This document shows positions 17,630-26,245 of a stretch of DNA of 64,000 bases, in pieces. The DNA is from Microbacteriaceae bacterium PS02070 (GTDB lineage Bacteria > Actinomycetota > Actinomycetes > Actinomycetales > Microbacteriaceae). The position numbers and the translations under genes were made by a program. The notes beneath the pieces are model-generated. The model worked only from the letters and a program-made list of their open reading frames with translations. It searched no databases and was not told the DNA's origin. The number at the start of each line of letters is the position of its first letter. The first letter of the stretch is position 1. The stretch lies in NCBI GenBank assembly GCA_029959865.1, contig JASCPE010000001.1, positions 310,001 to 374,000 of the forward strand, in the 5' to 3' direction.

Positions 17630-18516
17630 GCCTCATCTCCGCCGAGCTCAGCTCGAGCCCCAACACTTCGTCACCCATCGTCGCCCCGCGTCGGAAGCGC
17701 ACGCGCCCGCCGGTCGTGACCGGCGTCCTGCTCGGCACGCTCTGCCTGCTCTTCATGAGCCCGTTCATATGGATGCTGCTCTCGATCACGAAGCCCACCG
17801 ACATCGCGTTCAAGAATCCGCCCGTCCTCTGGGACTACACCCCCACCTTCCAGGCGTTCGTCGACCTGTGGGAGACGACCTACTTCGCGAGCTATCTCGG
17901 CAACACGGTCGTGGTCGCGATCGTGTCGACGATCATCGCGCTCGTGATCGGCATCCCTGCCGCATATGCGCTGTCGCGGTTCCCGAGCTACGTGTCGGCG
18001 ATCCTGCTCGTCCTCGCGCTCGTCTTCCGGTCGCTGCCGCGCTTTGCCGTCGTGCTCCCGATGTACGACATCAGCCGCGCCCTCGGCATCTACGACACCA
18101 CGTTCGCGATGGCGATCGCCCTGGTCGCGATCAACCAGCCGTTCACGATCTGGCTGCTACGGAACTTCTTCGCCGAGATCCCTAAGGAGCTCGACGAAGC
18201 TGCCATGATCGACGGGTGCACCCGCATCGGTATCCTTCGTCGCGTCATGATTCCGCTGATGACCCCGGGAATCGCCACCGCCGGCATCTTCGTCTTCCTC
18301 TTCGCCTTCCAGGAGTACCTGACCGCGGTCGTCCTCACGGACAGCTCGTCGAAGACGGTGCCGGTGTTCATCGCCACACAGCTCGGGCAGACGCTGCCGA
18401 TGCTGCAACAAGCCGGGGCTGCGGCCATGCTCCTCACCCTCCCCGTCATCGCGATCGCCTTCGTCGCGCAGAAGTACCTGGTTGCGGGGCTCAGTGATGG
18501 ATCGGTGAAGGGATGA
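17626..18516 (+). CDS. Sugar ABC transporter permease 2 (MalG/UgpE-type)
   Basis: 296-residue membrane protein. A 20-residue Ser/Pro-rich cytosolic N-terminus precedes six helices. The EAA loop is IPKELDEAAMIDGCTRIGIL followed by RRVMIPLMTPG. The start overlaps the stop of permease 1 (ATGA), indicating coupled translation and a heterodimeric channel. It ends 16 bases before the lacI-type gene, so transporter and regulator are likely co-transcribed. Confidence 0.93.
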   Translation: MSLISAELSSSPNTSSPIVAPRRKRTRPPVVTGVLLGTLCLLFMSPFIWMLLSITKPTDIAFKNPPVLWDYTPTFQAFVDLWETTYFASYLGNTVVVAIVSTIIALVIGIPAAYALSRFPSYVSAILLVLALVFRSLPRFAVVLPMYDISRALGIYDTTFAMAIALVAINQPFTIWLLRNFFAEIPKELDEAAMIDGCTRIGILRRVMIPLMTPGIATAGIFVFLFAFQEYLTAVVLTDSSSKTVPVFIATQLGQTLPMLQQAGAAAMLLTLPVIAIAFVAQKYLVAGLSDGSVKG

Positions 18517-18532
18517 CGGGGGCGGATCCACG

Positions 18533-19540
18533 ATGAGCGTCACGAGTCACGACGTCGCTCGGCTCGCGGGCGTGTCACAGGCGACCGTCTCGCGGGCGCT
18601 CAGCGATCACCCGAAGGTGTCGGCGCGGACCAAGCACCTGGTCCGTGAGGCCGCCACGCAGCTGGGCTATGTGCCAAGCGAAGCCGGACGCTCCCTGTCG
18701 TCGGGGCGGAGCCGTCGCGTCGGGCTGCTCGTCACCGACCTCGACAACCAGTTCTACGCGCAGCTCATCCCTCCCGCGCACCGCGAACTGGAACGATTCG
18801 GCTACCAGCTCATGCTGCATACCGAGTCGGTTGAGGACGCCGCACTCGCCGAGCGCCTCATCGCGGGAGGTCTCGCCGGTGTGATCCTCGCGACGGCAAC
18901 CCTCGACTCGGTCACGCCGGCCCGCCTGCACGACCGATCCGTGCCGTTCGTGTACTTCAACCGCACCGGATCGTTCGTCGAAGCCGATGCCACCGTCGTC
19001 GACCCCGTGCCCGGATACGACGCAGCGGTCGAGCACATCGTGGCATCCGGTCACCGCCGGGTGGCGGCGATCCTCGGCCCCGAGAACACGAGCACCGGGC
19101 GCGCTCGCGAGGCAGCGCTCCGGAACGCGTTGCGACGGCACGGCATCGACCTGCCCGCGCACCTGGTGCGCCGCGGCGGTTACGACACCGAGACCGGCGA
19201 CCGGGCGATGACCGAGCTGCTGGCCCCGGATGGCGCACCGACGCTGGTGTTCGCGGCGAACGACGTGGTCGCGATCGGCGCCCTGAACGCGGCACGGCGC
19301 GCGGGAGTCGTCCCCGCTCGTGACGTCTCGATCATCGGCTTCGACGACCTCCCGTCAGCGCGATGGGACATCGTTCAGCTGTCGACGATCGGATACGACC
19401 TCGAGGCGATGATGCGCGAGACCGCCCGGTTGATCACTGCGCGCCTGGAGGGCTCGATCGAGGCGTTCCAGTCCGCGACGTTCCCGACGCGGTACATCGA
19501 CCGATCGACGGTCGGGGTCGTGCCGACTGCGGGGGGTTGA
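18533..19540 (+). CDS. LacI-family transcriptional regulator of the ABC/glucosidase cluster
   Basis: 335 residues. N-terminal LacI helix-turn-helix (DVARLAGVSQATVSRALSD) with hinge helix, then a periplasmic-binding-protein-like sugar-sensing domain (VGLLVTDLDNQFYAQLI, later ANDVVAIGALNAARRAG and SIIGFDDLPSARW). As the last gene next to the transporter, it probably represses the operon by binding the palindromes at 15294-15356 until sugar is present. Autoregulation through the operon is expected. Confidence 0.92.
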   Translation: MSVTSHDVARLAGVSQATVSRALSDHPKVSARTKHLVREAATQLGYVPSEAGRSLSSGRSRRVGLLVTDLDNQFYAQLIPPAHRELERFGYQLMLHTESVEDAALAERLIAGGLAGVILATATLDSVTPARLHDRSVPFVYFNRTGSFVEADATVVDPVPGYDAAVEHIVASGHRRVAAILGPENTSTGRAREAALRNALRRHGIDLPAHLVRRGGYDTETGDRAMTELLAPDGAPTLVFAANDVVAIGALNAARRAGVVPARDVSIIGFDDLPSARWDIVQLSTIGYDLEAMMRETARLITARLEGSIEAFQSATFPTRYIDRSTVGVVPTAGG

Positions 19541-19606
19541 GTCCGCACCATCACTCCCGCCTCCCCCGCATCGCCGACGAATCTCTCACCATCGCAAGGA
19601 GAACTC

Positions 19607-20587
19607 ATGCCCCTTGACCCGATCGCGTATCAGCCCTACGCAGACCCCGACGACTTCATCCGTGAGGTCACCGACCTCATCTGGGTGAACCGTTCGATCA
19701 GCTACATCCGCGACAACTACGAGCCCGATTCGATCGTGCACGGCTCACTCGGCACGTCGACGACGCGCGATGAGGTCATCGAGGGATCGCTGATGCGCAT
19801 CTCGGCAACGCCCGACCGCACCGGTCAGGCCGAGGACGTCATCTGGGAGGCGCGCGGCAACGACGCGTTCCTGAGCTCGCACCTGGTGTTCTCGGGGTAC
19901 CTCCACTCCCCTGAGGTGGGTCGGACGATCGCCAACTGCTTGTACCGTCGCGGCCGCATGGTCGAGGAATGGGTCGCGCGCGACAGTCTCGCCGGAGCGC
20001 TCTACCACGGCCTCGACGTCGATGAACTGGCGCGCGCACAATCGTTCCGCGGCTACAGCGGGTCGTGGTTGGAGCCCGCGCCCGTCGATCCGATCGCCGT
20101 GGGCGACTCGGGCCCACGTCCCGACGACTATCGGCCCGAGGTGGAGCGGGTGCTCGAGCTGATCGATGTCGTGTGGAACCAGCGTGACCTGCACAAGGTC
20201 GAGCAGTTCTTCGAGCGCGACCTGACGCTCATCACGGTCGGCAACCGCACCGTGATCCGCCCCGAGGGGTACCGCCGGGCGCTGCTGCGGTTCCTCGAGG
20301 CGTTCCCCGCCGGGCAGTTCGAGATCCGTGACATCCAGACGAACTACGACGTGCGCTACGCGGGCCTGCGGGTCGCCATCACGTGGAAGTTCGTTGGCGA
20401 CTACGTGGGCAGGGCGAATTACGGCCCCCTGACGGGCAAGCCGGTCGATCTGCTGGGCATCTCGCAGTTCACGTTCCACAACGGCAAGCTCGTGAAAGAG
20501 GTGCGGCTGTGGGATGACATCGCGCTGCGGGCACAGATCGCGGGCATGCGGGGCGACGAGCCGGTCGAACTCGCGAACATCTACTGA
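19607..20587 (+). CDS. Tandem NTF2/SnoaL-like protein
   Basis: 326 residues built of two SnoaL-like (NTF2-fold) modules, about 10-150 and 170-315; each has the cone-shaped barrel pattern with a WV/WN-NRSISYIRDNYE or WNQRDLHKVEQFF helix and a late basic-aromatic strand. The fold serves as cyclase, isomerase or dehydratase scaffold; I see no residue set that fixes the reaction. A strong AAGGAG site precedes ATG 19607. One base separates its stop from the nitrilase-family gene, so the two probably act together. Its position after the sugar transporter suggests processing of a non-sugar moiety. Function unknown. Confidence 0.72.
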   Translation: MPLDPIAYQPYADPDDFIREVTDLIWVNRSISYIRDNYEPDSIVHGSLGTSTTRDEVIEGSLMRISATPDRTGQAEDVIWEARGNDAFLSSHLVFSGYLHSPEVGRTIANCLYRRGRMVEEWVARDSLAGALYHGLDVDELARAQSFRGYSGSWLEPAPVDPIAVGDSGPRPDDYRPEVERVLELIDVVWNQRDLHKVEQFFERDLTLITVGNRTVIRPEGYRRALLRFLEAFPAGQFEIRDIQTNYDVRYAGLRVAITWKFVGDYVGRANYGPLTGKPVDLLGISQFTFHNGKLVKEVRLWDDIALRAQIAGMRGDEPVELANIY

Positions 20588-20588
20588 G

Positions 20589-21389
20589 GTGCGCACGCTG
20601 CGAGCGGCGGCGGTGTCGCCGGAGGTGGTGCTCGGCGACGTCGACGGCAATGTCGAGCGTGTCGCTGAGGCGATCGCTTCGGCCGCCGCTCGCGGCGCGT
20701 CCCTCATCGTTGCTCCCGAGCTGGCACTGAGTGGATATGTCTTCGCGGATGCCGCGGAGGCACGCTCGGCGGCGCTGGGCCGCCACGATGAGCGGTTCGC
20801 GCAACTTCGCGCGGCACTCCCAGTGGGGGTGACGGCAGTCGTCGGGTACGCCGAGGCGACGCCCGATGCCCTGTTCAACACTGCGGTGGTGTTCACGCGG
20901 TTGCGTGTGCTGGAGCATTACCGCAAGGCGCACTTGTGGGGTATCGAGCGGGCGATCTTCGGGCCCGGCACATCCGCCGGCGTGGTGGTGGAAACTGCGG
21001 TCGGTTCGCTGGGGGTCGCGATCTGTTACGACAATGAGTTCCCCGAGGTGCCACGCCGGCTCGCGCTCGCCGGCGCCGAGGTGCTCGCTCTTCCAGTGAA
21101 CTGGCCCGTCGTGTCGAGGCCTCCCGACGAGCACCCTCCTGAGATTATTCAGGCAATGGCCGCGGCTCGATCGTCGCGGTTGGCGACGGTGGTCGCCGAC
21201 CGTCGCGGTGAGGAACGAGGTGTCGCGTGGACAGCGGGCAGCGCCGTCATCGACGGTGACGGCTGGATCGCGGCGCACCCCGACGCGTCCCACTCCGCCA
21301 TCGCTGACCTGGTCATCCCGACCCGCGGCGACAAACGCCTCCCTCCGCACAACGACCTGTTCGCCGACCGGCGACCAGAGCTGTACTGA
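20589..21389 (+). CDS. Nitrilase-superfamily carbon-nitrogen hydrolase
   Basis: 266-residue cytosolic enzyme of the CN-hydrolase superfamily. The catalytic triad is complete: Glu44 (VAPELALSG), Lys113 (EHYRKAHLW) and Cys146 (VAICYDNEFPE). Family members hydrolyse nitriles, amides or carbamoyl groups; the sequence alone does not separate amidase from nitrilase. It starts at GTG one base after the stop of the SnoaL-like gene, implying coupled expression. Last recognisable gene of the catabolic island. Confidence 0.85.
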   Translation: MRTLRAAAVSPEVVLGDVDGNVERVAEAIASAAARGASLIVAPELALSGYVFADAAEARSAALGRHDERFAQLRAALPVGVTAVVGYAEATPDALFNTAVVFTRLRVLEHYRKAHLWGIERAIFGPGTSAGVVVETAVGSLGVAICYDNEFPEVPRRLALAGAEVLALPVNWPVVSRPPDEHPPEIIQAMAAARSSRLATVVADRRGEERGVAWTAGSAVIDGDGWIAAHPDASHSAIADLVIPTRGDKRLPPHNDLFADRRPELY

Positions 21390-21610
21390 CTTGACCGTCA
21401 CCGGGCGACAGTCTCGACCGATCGATGCACAACGGTATGGCCAAGTGTGGCGGTGAATCGCTCTGACAAGCGCGATGAGGAGGCGCCGCGCCGCACGCGA
21501 CCGTCCCGCATACGCGCAATGCCCGGAAAGGGATCCACCACGAGGGCATCGTCCTGCAACGGCTCGCACCCCGCTCAGTCGCCCGAGGGGCCCGCGCCGG
21601 ATTAGGGCCC
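21390..21610. other. Intergenic stretch with no recognised gene
   Basis: Between the nitrilase gene and the DUF1643 fragment. No convincing ORF, RNA or repeat seen; it is the left edge of the recombination scar. Confidence 0.4.
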
Positions 21611-21808
21611 GTGAGCCTGCAGCTTGATCATGTGAGCGTTCCGACCCCTGCCACCTCAGCTGTCACGGCTGGCTGGATCTACGAGCCGAGCGCAGAGGAC
21701 TCCGCGCGATTCGTTCTCGGAACCGTCGGTGCGAACCCACTCGTCTGCATCGGTGTCAATCCGAGCACCGCAAGGCCCGATGAACCAGACCAGACGCTGC
21801 GACGCGTC
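21611..21808 (+). pseudogene. DUF1643 protein, N-terminal fragment
   Basis: Sixty-six codons from GTG 21611 match the start of DUF1643 proteins: ARFVLGTVGANPLVCIGVN followed by PSTARPDEPDQTLRRV. The homology then stops abruptly and the following bases belong to a broken alcohol dehydrogenase on the opposite strand, with no spacer. DUF1643 has no established function. The fragment is too short to fold as the full domain. Confidence 0.75.
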
Positions 21809-22256
21809 CGCGTGGTAGCCGGTGAGGTACACGTCCGACAGAGTGAGCACCGACTTCAGCAGCGACTCGCCGGCGGTGTCAGGGTTCACATCGGGTACGA
21901 CGACCAGTGAGCCGTCGGCTTGGGGGAAGCGACCGTACTCGGCCTGCGGCCTGCGGGGTGCCGAACCATCCGCCGTGCTGGCACGCAGTATGGAAGCCCT
22001 CGCGGCGAAACGGGCAGGTGTGGTCGCTGAAGGCGAACGGCACGATGACGAAGTCGCCCTTCTTGACGTTCTCCACCTCCGAGCCCACTTCCTCGACAAC
22101 GCCGATGAGCTCGTAGCCCATCGAGGTGCCGTGCTCGCTGTCCTTCATCGAGTGGTACGGGTGAAGGTCGGAACCGCAGATGCAGGTGCGCGTAGTGCGC
22201 ACGATCGCGTCGGTCGGGAATTGAATGATCGGGCCGTCCATGAACGCAGCCTTCAT
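21809..22256 (-). pseudogene. Zinc-dependent alcohol dehydrogenase, truncated and frameshifted
   Basis: The N-terminal third of a medium-chain Zn-dependent alcohol dehydrogenase. From 22256 it reads MKAAFMDGPIIQFPTDAIVR, then CICGSDLHPYH (catalytic zinc ligand region) and MGYELIGVVEEVG. Near 21940-21970 the frame must change to recover PQADGSLVVVP and SVLTLSDVYLTGYHA; after that the similarity ends at the DUF1643 junction, before the NAD-binding Rossmann domain. The start abuts a transposase remnant and has no ribosome-binding site, so the gene is dead. Confidence 0.82.
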
Positions 22257-22580
22257 GAGGAGAGGAAGAACCTGCTCTTCACGCACATCACCTACGGCAA
22301 CCCGCGCACCACGAGCGCTCTCGAAAGCCTCAACGCGCAGATCCGCGACCTGCTGCGCCGCCACCGCGGGATGACCGAGGAACACAGACGCCGCGCCGTC
22401 GAATGGTTCCTCACACTGCACGAGCTACCCCTCGAACACGCGCTCAACCGCGCCCAACCCGCCGCGCAGCGACCAGTGGTCCTCGAGCCCGACGAACAGG
22501 TCAGCCACATCGTCTACGACACCGGCCTCGACACCGCTGAGGGCCTATGGCTCAGATCAGGATGGGCAGGACACGGATGA
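22257..22580 (+). mobile_element. Transposase C-terminal fragment (IS1249/IS256-like)
   Basis: About 107 codons resembling the end of a transposase: NPRTTSALESLNAQIRDLLR, then RHRGMTEEHRRRAVEWFLTL and a tail ending at TGA 22578. The N-terminal catalytic DDE core is missing, and the fragment begins exactly where the dead alcohol dehydrogenase starts. I see no clear terminal inverted repeats. The IS family assignment is from the pattern TxNxIEgxN-like/LNAQ-R-HRG and is tentative. Confidence 0.65.
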
Positions 22581-22663
22581 CACGCCCAACCCCATCCACT
22601 CTTTTTGGCCGATAACCCCCCGACTCACCAGCACACCGCCACCGTCGACCCGCTAAGCCCACG

Positions 22664-22712
22664 AAAAAATCCTGAGTCACGACTCTCGCGTAAACGATGT
22701 CGCGACTCAGGA
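22664..22712 (-). terminator. Rho-independent terminator of tRNA-Ser
   Basis: Read on the minus strand, TCCTGAGTC and GACTCAGGA form a 9-bp stem (extended by four more pairs after one mismatch), followed directly by six T residues. It lies a few bases past the 3' end of the tRNA gene. Confidence 0.8.
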
Positions 22713-22716
22713 CAAG

Positions 22717-22807
22717 TGGCGGTGACGGTGGGATTTGAACCCACGGTAGGGGGTTACCCTACACGACTTTTCGAGAGTCGCACCTTCGGCCGCTCGGACA
22801 CGTCACC
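22717..22807 (-). tRNA. tRNA-Ser(CGA)
   Basis: Minus-strand class II tRNA with a 7-bp acceptor stem (GGTGACG / CGTCACC), anticodon loop CTCGAAA giving anticodon CGA, a long variable arm and T-arm GGTTCAAATCC. The 3' CCA is encoded (22717-22719). It borders the recombination scar, a common integration target type. Confidence 0.95.
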
Positions 22808-22988
22808 GCCGACAATCTTATGGCACGCACCACAGAAGCGCGAACCGGCGCGGCACGGCGACACGAACCGTCAGGCAGCCCCCAGCGACTCCGCATAGGG
22901 CATCGGTACCCTTGCTGGCCTGTGAGGCACGATCACGACCGAATCGGAAAGGGGTAAGACCATTCCTCGACCTCCTTTCGATGCGAAT

Positions 22989-23309
22989 TTGGCTCGCACG
23001 ACCGCCCTCGCCGTCACCTCGATGACCAGTGCCGTGGCGGCGTGGGTGACGAGTGGAGCATGGGGCACTGCATTCCTCGCCGTCAGCGCTGGCGCGATCT
23101 TCACCATCTGGACCGGAAAAGGACCCTCGGGTCGAAAGGCCGCTGCGCGCGGAGCACTGGTCGCGGGCGCGCTGCTCTCTCTGATCGCGATCGCGGCACT
23201 GCTCCGTTGGCTCCCGGAGTGGCTGACCTGGGCCTCACTCATCGGCTTCACGATCGTGTGGATCGAGTATCTCGTCGGCCTTGCGCAGCCGGACGCACGG
23301 CCCACGTAA
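22989..23309 (+). CDS. Small membrane protein of unknown function
   Basis: 106 residues from TTG 22989, with two or three hydrophobic segments (MTSAVAAWVTSGAWGTAFLA, ALVAGALLSLIAIAAL and LIGFTIVWIEYLVG). The frame is open upstream to 22926, and an ATT codon at 22962 sits 7 bases after AAAGGGG, a better ribosome-binding site than any near TTG, so the real start may be that rare codon. It precedes radA by 62 bases on the same strand. No family recognised. Confidence 0.6.
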   Translation: MARTTALAVTSMTSAVAAWVTSGAWGTAFLAVSAGAIFTIWTGKGPSGRKAAARGALVAGALLSLIAIAALLRWLPEWLTWASLIGFTIVWIEYLVGLAQPDARPT

Positions 23310-23371
23310 CTTCTCCACACACCGGGCGGCAGGAGCGAGTCGATGTCGGCGGCGCCGCGTACTCTGACGAC

Positions 23372-24715
23372 ATGGCCAAGACCACCCACGCGGGCTACCG
23401 CTGCACCGAGTGCGGATGGACCACCCTCAAATGGGTCGGGCGCTGCGGCGAATGCCAGCAGTGGGGCACCGTGACCGAATCCGCCGCCGTCACACCCGCG
23501 CGCACGGTCGCCGCGGCCGCCCCGATCCGCGCAGCCCAGCCGATCACGACGATCGATACCGCGGACGCGCCGCGCCGCACGAGCGGCGTCGGCGAATTCG
23601 ACCGGGTCCTCGGGGGCGGCATCGTCCCCGGCGCCGCCATCCTGCTGTCCGGAGAACCCGGCGTCGGCAAATCCACGCTCCTCCTGGAGGTGGCCGCCCG
23701 CTCCGCCCGCGAGGGCCGGCGCGTCCTTTACGCCAGCGCGGAAGAATCGCTCGGTCAAGTGCGGCTGCGCGCCGAACGCACCGGTGCGCTTCACGACGAG
23801 CTCTACCTCGCGAGTGAAACCGACCTGGCTACCGTCCTCGGCCACGTCGATGACACCGCGCCCGAACTCCTCATTGTCGACTCCGTGCAGACGGTCTCCT
23901 CGGGCCTGGTCGACGGCGTCGCCGGGCATCCGACTCAGGTGAGAGAAGTCGCCTCCACCCTCATCCGCGTCGCGAAGGAGCGGGACCTCCCCGTCGTCAT
24001 CGTCGGCCACGTCACGAAAGACGGTCAGATCGCGGGCCCCCGGCTCCTCGAACACCTTGTCGACGTCGTCTGCCAGTTCGAAGGCGACCGGCATACCTCG
24101 CTGCGCTTCGTCCGCGCACTCAAGAACCGATTCGGGCCGACCGACGAGGTGGGCTGCTTCGACATGGGTGGCGAGGGCATCAGCGAGGTTCCCGATCCGA
24201 GCGCGCTCTTCCTCGGCCACGGCGAGCCTGTTCCCGGCACGTGTGTCACCATCGCCCTCGAGGGCAGGAGAGCGATCCCTGTCGAGGTGCAGGCCCTGAC
24301 CCTCGCCTCCTCCGGCCCGAACCCGCGTCGTGTCGTCAGCGGTGTCGACAGCGCCCGCGTCGCCATGATCCTCGCGGTGCTGGAGAAGCGACGCATCGTC
24401 ACTACGAGCGACAAGGACGTCTACGTGTCGACCGTCGGCGGGGTGCGCCTGACCGAGCCCGCCGCCGATCTCGCGATCGCGATCGCCGTCGCCGGCGCCG
24501 TCAGCGAGCGTGCCGTCCCTCGCCACGTCGCGGCCGTCGGTGAGCTGAGCCTCGCCGGTGAGATCCGGCCCGTCACCCGGGCTCCCCAGCGCGCGTCCGA
24601 AGCGACCCGGATGGGCTACCGCACGCTCATCGACTCGTCGTCCAAGACGCTGGCCGGGGCGGTGGCAGATCTACGCGCCCGGGTCACCGACTCGGTGGAC
24701 CGCCCCGACTTCTGA
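23372..24715 (+). CDS. radA: DNA repair protein RadA (Sms)
   Basis: 447-residue branch-migration helicase used in recombinational repair. N-terminal zinc finger CTECG...CGEC (about residues 10-28), RecA-like ATPase core with Walker A GEPGVGKST, the RadA-specific KNRFGPTDEVG motif, and a C-terminal Lon-protease-like domain (VYVSTVGGVRLTEPAADLAI). The start at ATG 23372 gives the usual family length and places the zinc finger correctly; the longer upstream frame overlaps the preceding small membrane protein gene. Confidence 0.96.
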   Translation: MAKTTHAGYRCTECGWTTLKWVGRCGECQQWGTVTESAAVTPARTVAAAAPIRAAQPITTIDTADAPRRTSGVGEFDRVLGGGIVPGAAILLSGEPGVGKSTLLLEVAARSAREGRRVLYASAEESLGQVRLRAERTGALHDELYLASETDLATVLGHVDDTAPELLIVDSVQTVSSGLVDGVAGHPTQVREVASTLIRVAKERDLPVVIVGHVTKDGQIAGPRLLEHLVDVVCQFEGDRHTSLRFVRALKNRFGPTDEVGCFDMGGEGISEVPDPSALFLGHGEPVPGTCVTIALEGRRAIPVEVQALTLASSGPNPRRVVSGVDSARVAMILAVLEKRRIVTTSDKDVYVSTVGGVRLTEPAADLAIAIAVAGAVSERAVPRHVAAVGELSLAGEIRPVTRAPQRASEATRMGYRTLIDSSSKTLAGAVADLRARVTDSVDRPDF

Positions 24716-24741
24716 CCGAGGGCCGGTGGCGAACGCGCTGG

Positions 24742-25140
24742 CTACACCTCGAGTGCGGCCAACACCTCGGCGGGCGGGGCCTGCATCGGGTGCGGCCCCG
24801 CGATGTCGAAGAACACGGTGGTGATCTGATCCGCATAGGTCCGCAGGAACTGACGCAACCACTCCGGCGACTGCAGCGCGATCGTCGGCGGCAACGCCTC
24901 GGGCTTGTTCTTCGCGTCGCTGAACACCAACAACGCGACATCGCCCGTCTTCGGGTCGCGGTAGGTCCACACCTCGCCGCTGAGCGGATTGTCGCGATCT
25001 CCCGGCGCGAGCATCGGCACGACCGTCGGGCCGTGGCGAAGCGCGAGGGCGACCGCCGCGACGTCCTGAGTCTGCAGAGCGTCGGCAAGCTGCGGGTTGC
25101 GGAACTCCTCCGCGGCCGACGCTCCCTTCTTCTTCACCAT
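24742..25140 (-). CDS. SseB-domain-like small protein
   Basis: 132-residue cytosolic protein with SseB-like features: NPQLADALQ near the N-terminus, a central VVPML...LLVFSDAKNKPEAL strand-turn region and a C-terminal domain ending AEVLAALEV. Function of SseB-type domains in actinobacteria is unknown. Convergent with radA, 26 bases apart. The family call is moderate. Confidence 0.6.
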   Translation of the reverse strand: MVKKKGASAAEEFRNPQLADALQTQDVAAVALALRHGPTVVPMLAPGDRDNPLSGEVWTYRDPKTGDVALLVFSDAKNKPEALPPTIALQSPEWLRQFLRTYADQITTVFFDIAGPHPMQAPPAEVLAALEV

Positions 25141-25164
25141 GGCTCCAGCCTAGAGAAAAAGAAG

Positions 25165-25212
25165 GGGCCCTCTCGGTCCGCCCATTGGGGCCTGGGCGAA
25201 TCGAGAGGGCCC
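25165..25212. terminator. Long inverted repeat downstream/upstream of SseB-like gene
   Basis: GGGCCCTCTCG (25165-25175) and CGAGAGGGCCC (25202-25212) form a perfect 11-bp stem around a 26-base loop. It lies 25 bases upstream of the SseB-like start, between two minus-strand genes, and most likely terminates transcription from the lipobox-free membrane protein gene at 25404. The remaining gap to 25403 shows no convincing gene, though a plus-strand frame is open. Confidence 0.5.
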
Positions 25213-25403
25213 GTTGCTCTCCTTTGACGAGGAAGTCCGGCGCCCTGACCTCTGGGGAAAGTCTGGGCTCGCTGCTGGGGACAGCGGGGAATTCGCCATA
25301 CGGGAACTATCTCAAGGGTACGCGTCGGAGACCCCGCGCGAAGCGTCATGGGATGAGAATGTTCTCAGGTTCACGGGCGCAGTCTCATCGCTGAAGGACG
25401 AGG

Positions 25404-26102
25404 TCAGAGCAGGCGGAACATCTTGCTTTCGGCGCTGCGGAGGCCGCCGATCTCCACTTCGAGATGAAAGTACCCCGCGGGCGCTTTGGCGCGATCCGTG
25501 TCGCACGTGTCCACCGCGGACCGGGTGCGGTCCCAGACGATCGGCTCAACGCTCGTGACGGTGGAACCCGCCTCGAGTTCGACGACCTGGTCACTCGGTT
25601 CGGACTGGCAGTCGGTCGAGCGCCACCAGGTGTCCGCTCCCGAGCTGATGGAGAACGCCTGAGAAGAGGTTCCCACGTTGATGAGACAGGACTCGGAGCT
25701 GGTGTTGGTCAGTTGGATCGAGAGTTGCGGATCCTCATCACCGCCATACGAGTCCTTGTCCGTGACTGCGCTGACCTCGACGGCAGCGGCCGTGCAGGCG
25801 TCAGGAAGCTCCTCCGTGCCCGAGGGGCTCGGAGTCGGTGCCGGCTCCGTCTCGGGCGGAGGAGTCGCCTGCGTCGGGGACGGCGTGGGAGACGCCGCCG
25901 GCGAGGCCGGTGCCGGTGTCGATGCAGCCTCCGCCGCGGGTGTCGACGCACTCGGCGCGGCGGGCGGCGCCGCATCCGATCGCCATGGCTGCCAGATCAG
26001 CAGTGCGATGCCGATGACCACGACGAGGAAGGCGAGCAGCACAACAAGGCGCCGCCGCCGGTAGACCGCGGGTGAGTGGCGCCGCCGGGGAGGAGTAGCC
26101 AT
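25404..26102 (-). CDS. Membrane-anchored extracytoplasmic protein with Pro/Ala/Ser/Thr linker
   Basis: 232 residues. An Arg-rich cytosolic start (MATPPRRRHSPAVYRRRR) precedes one transmembrane helix (LVVLLAFLVVVIGIALLIW), then a long PAST-rich linker (about 45-95) and an external globular domain with four cysteines (DACTAAAVEV, ESCLINVG, STDCQSEP, VDTCDTDR) likely forming disulfides. The linker probably spans the peptidoglycan. The external domain resembles DUF4232-like secreted domains; function unknown. ATG 26102 is chosen over a start 34 codons upstream. Confidence 0.72.
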   Translation of the reverse strand: MATPPRRRHSPAVYRRRRLVVLLAFLVVVIGIALLIWQPWRSDAAPPAAPSASTPAAEAASTPAPASPAASPTPSPTQATPPPETEPAPTPSPSGTEELPDACTAAAVEVSAVTDKDSYGGDEDPQLSIQLTNTSSESCLINVGTSSQAFSISSGADTWWRSTDCQSEPSDQVVELEAGSTVTSVEPIVWDRTRSAVDTCDTDRAKAPAGYFHLEVEIGGLRSAESKMFRLL

Positions 26103-26245
26103 GCGCTCAGGGTAAATCGCCCGCGGCCGGACGGCTCCCAGGCGCGCCAACGAGCCGCTGGGAACAGCCTGCGTGGACGTCGGCGACCGCGCCGTACGGG
26201 CCACGTGTGACCGATCGGCGTGGCGGCCCGAACGCGTGCAGAACG

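Noticed and set aside
22717..22807. att duplication at tRNA-Ser
   Set aside because: I found no second copy of the tRNA 3' end in the window, so integration at this tRNA is not supported.
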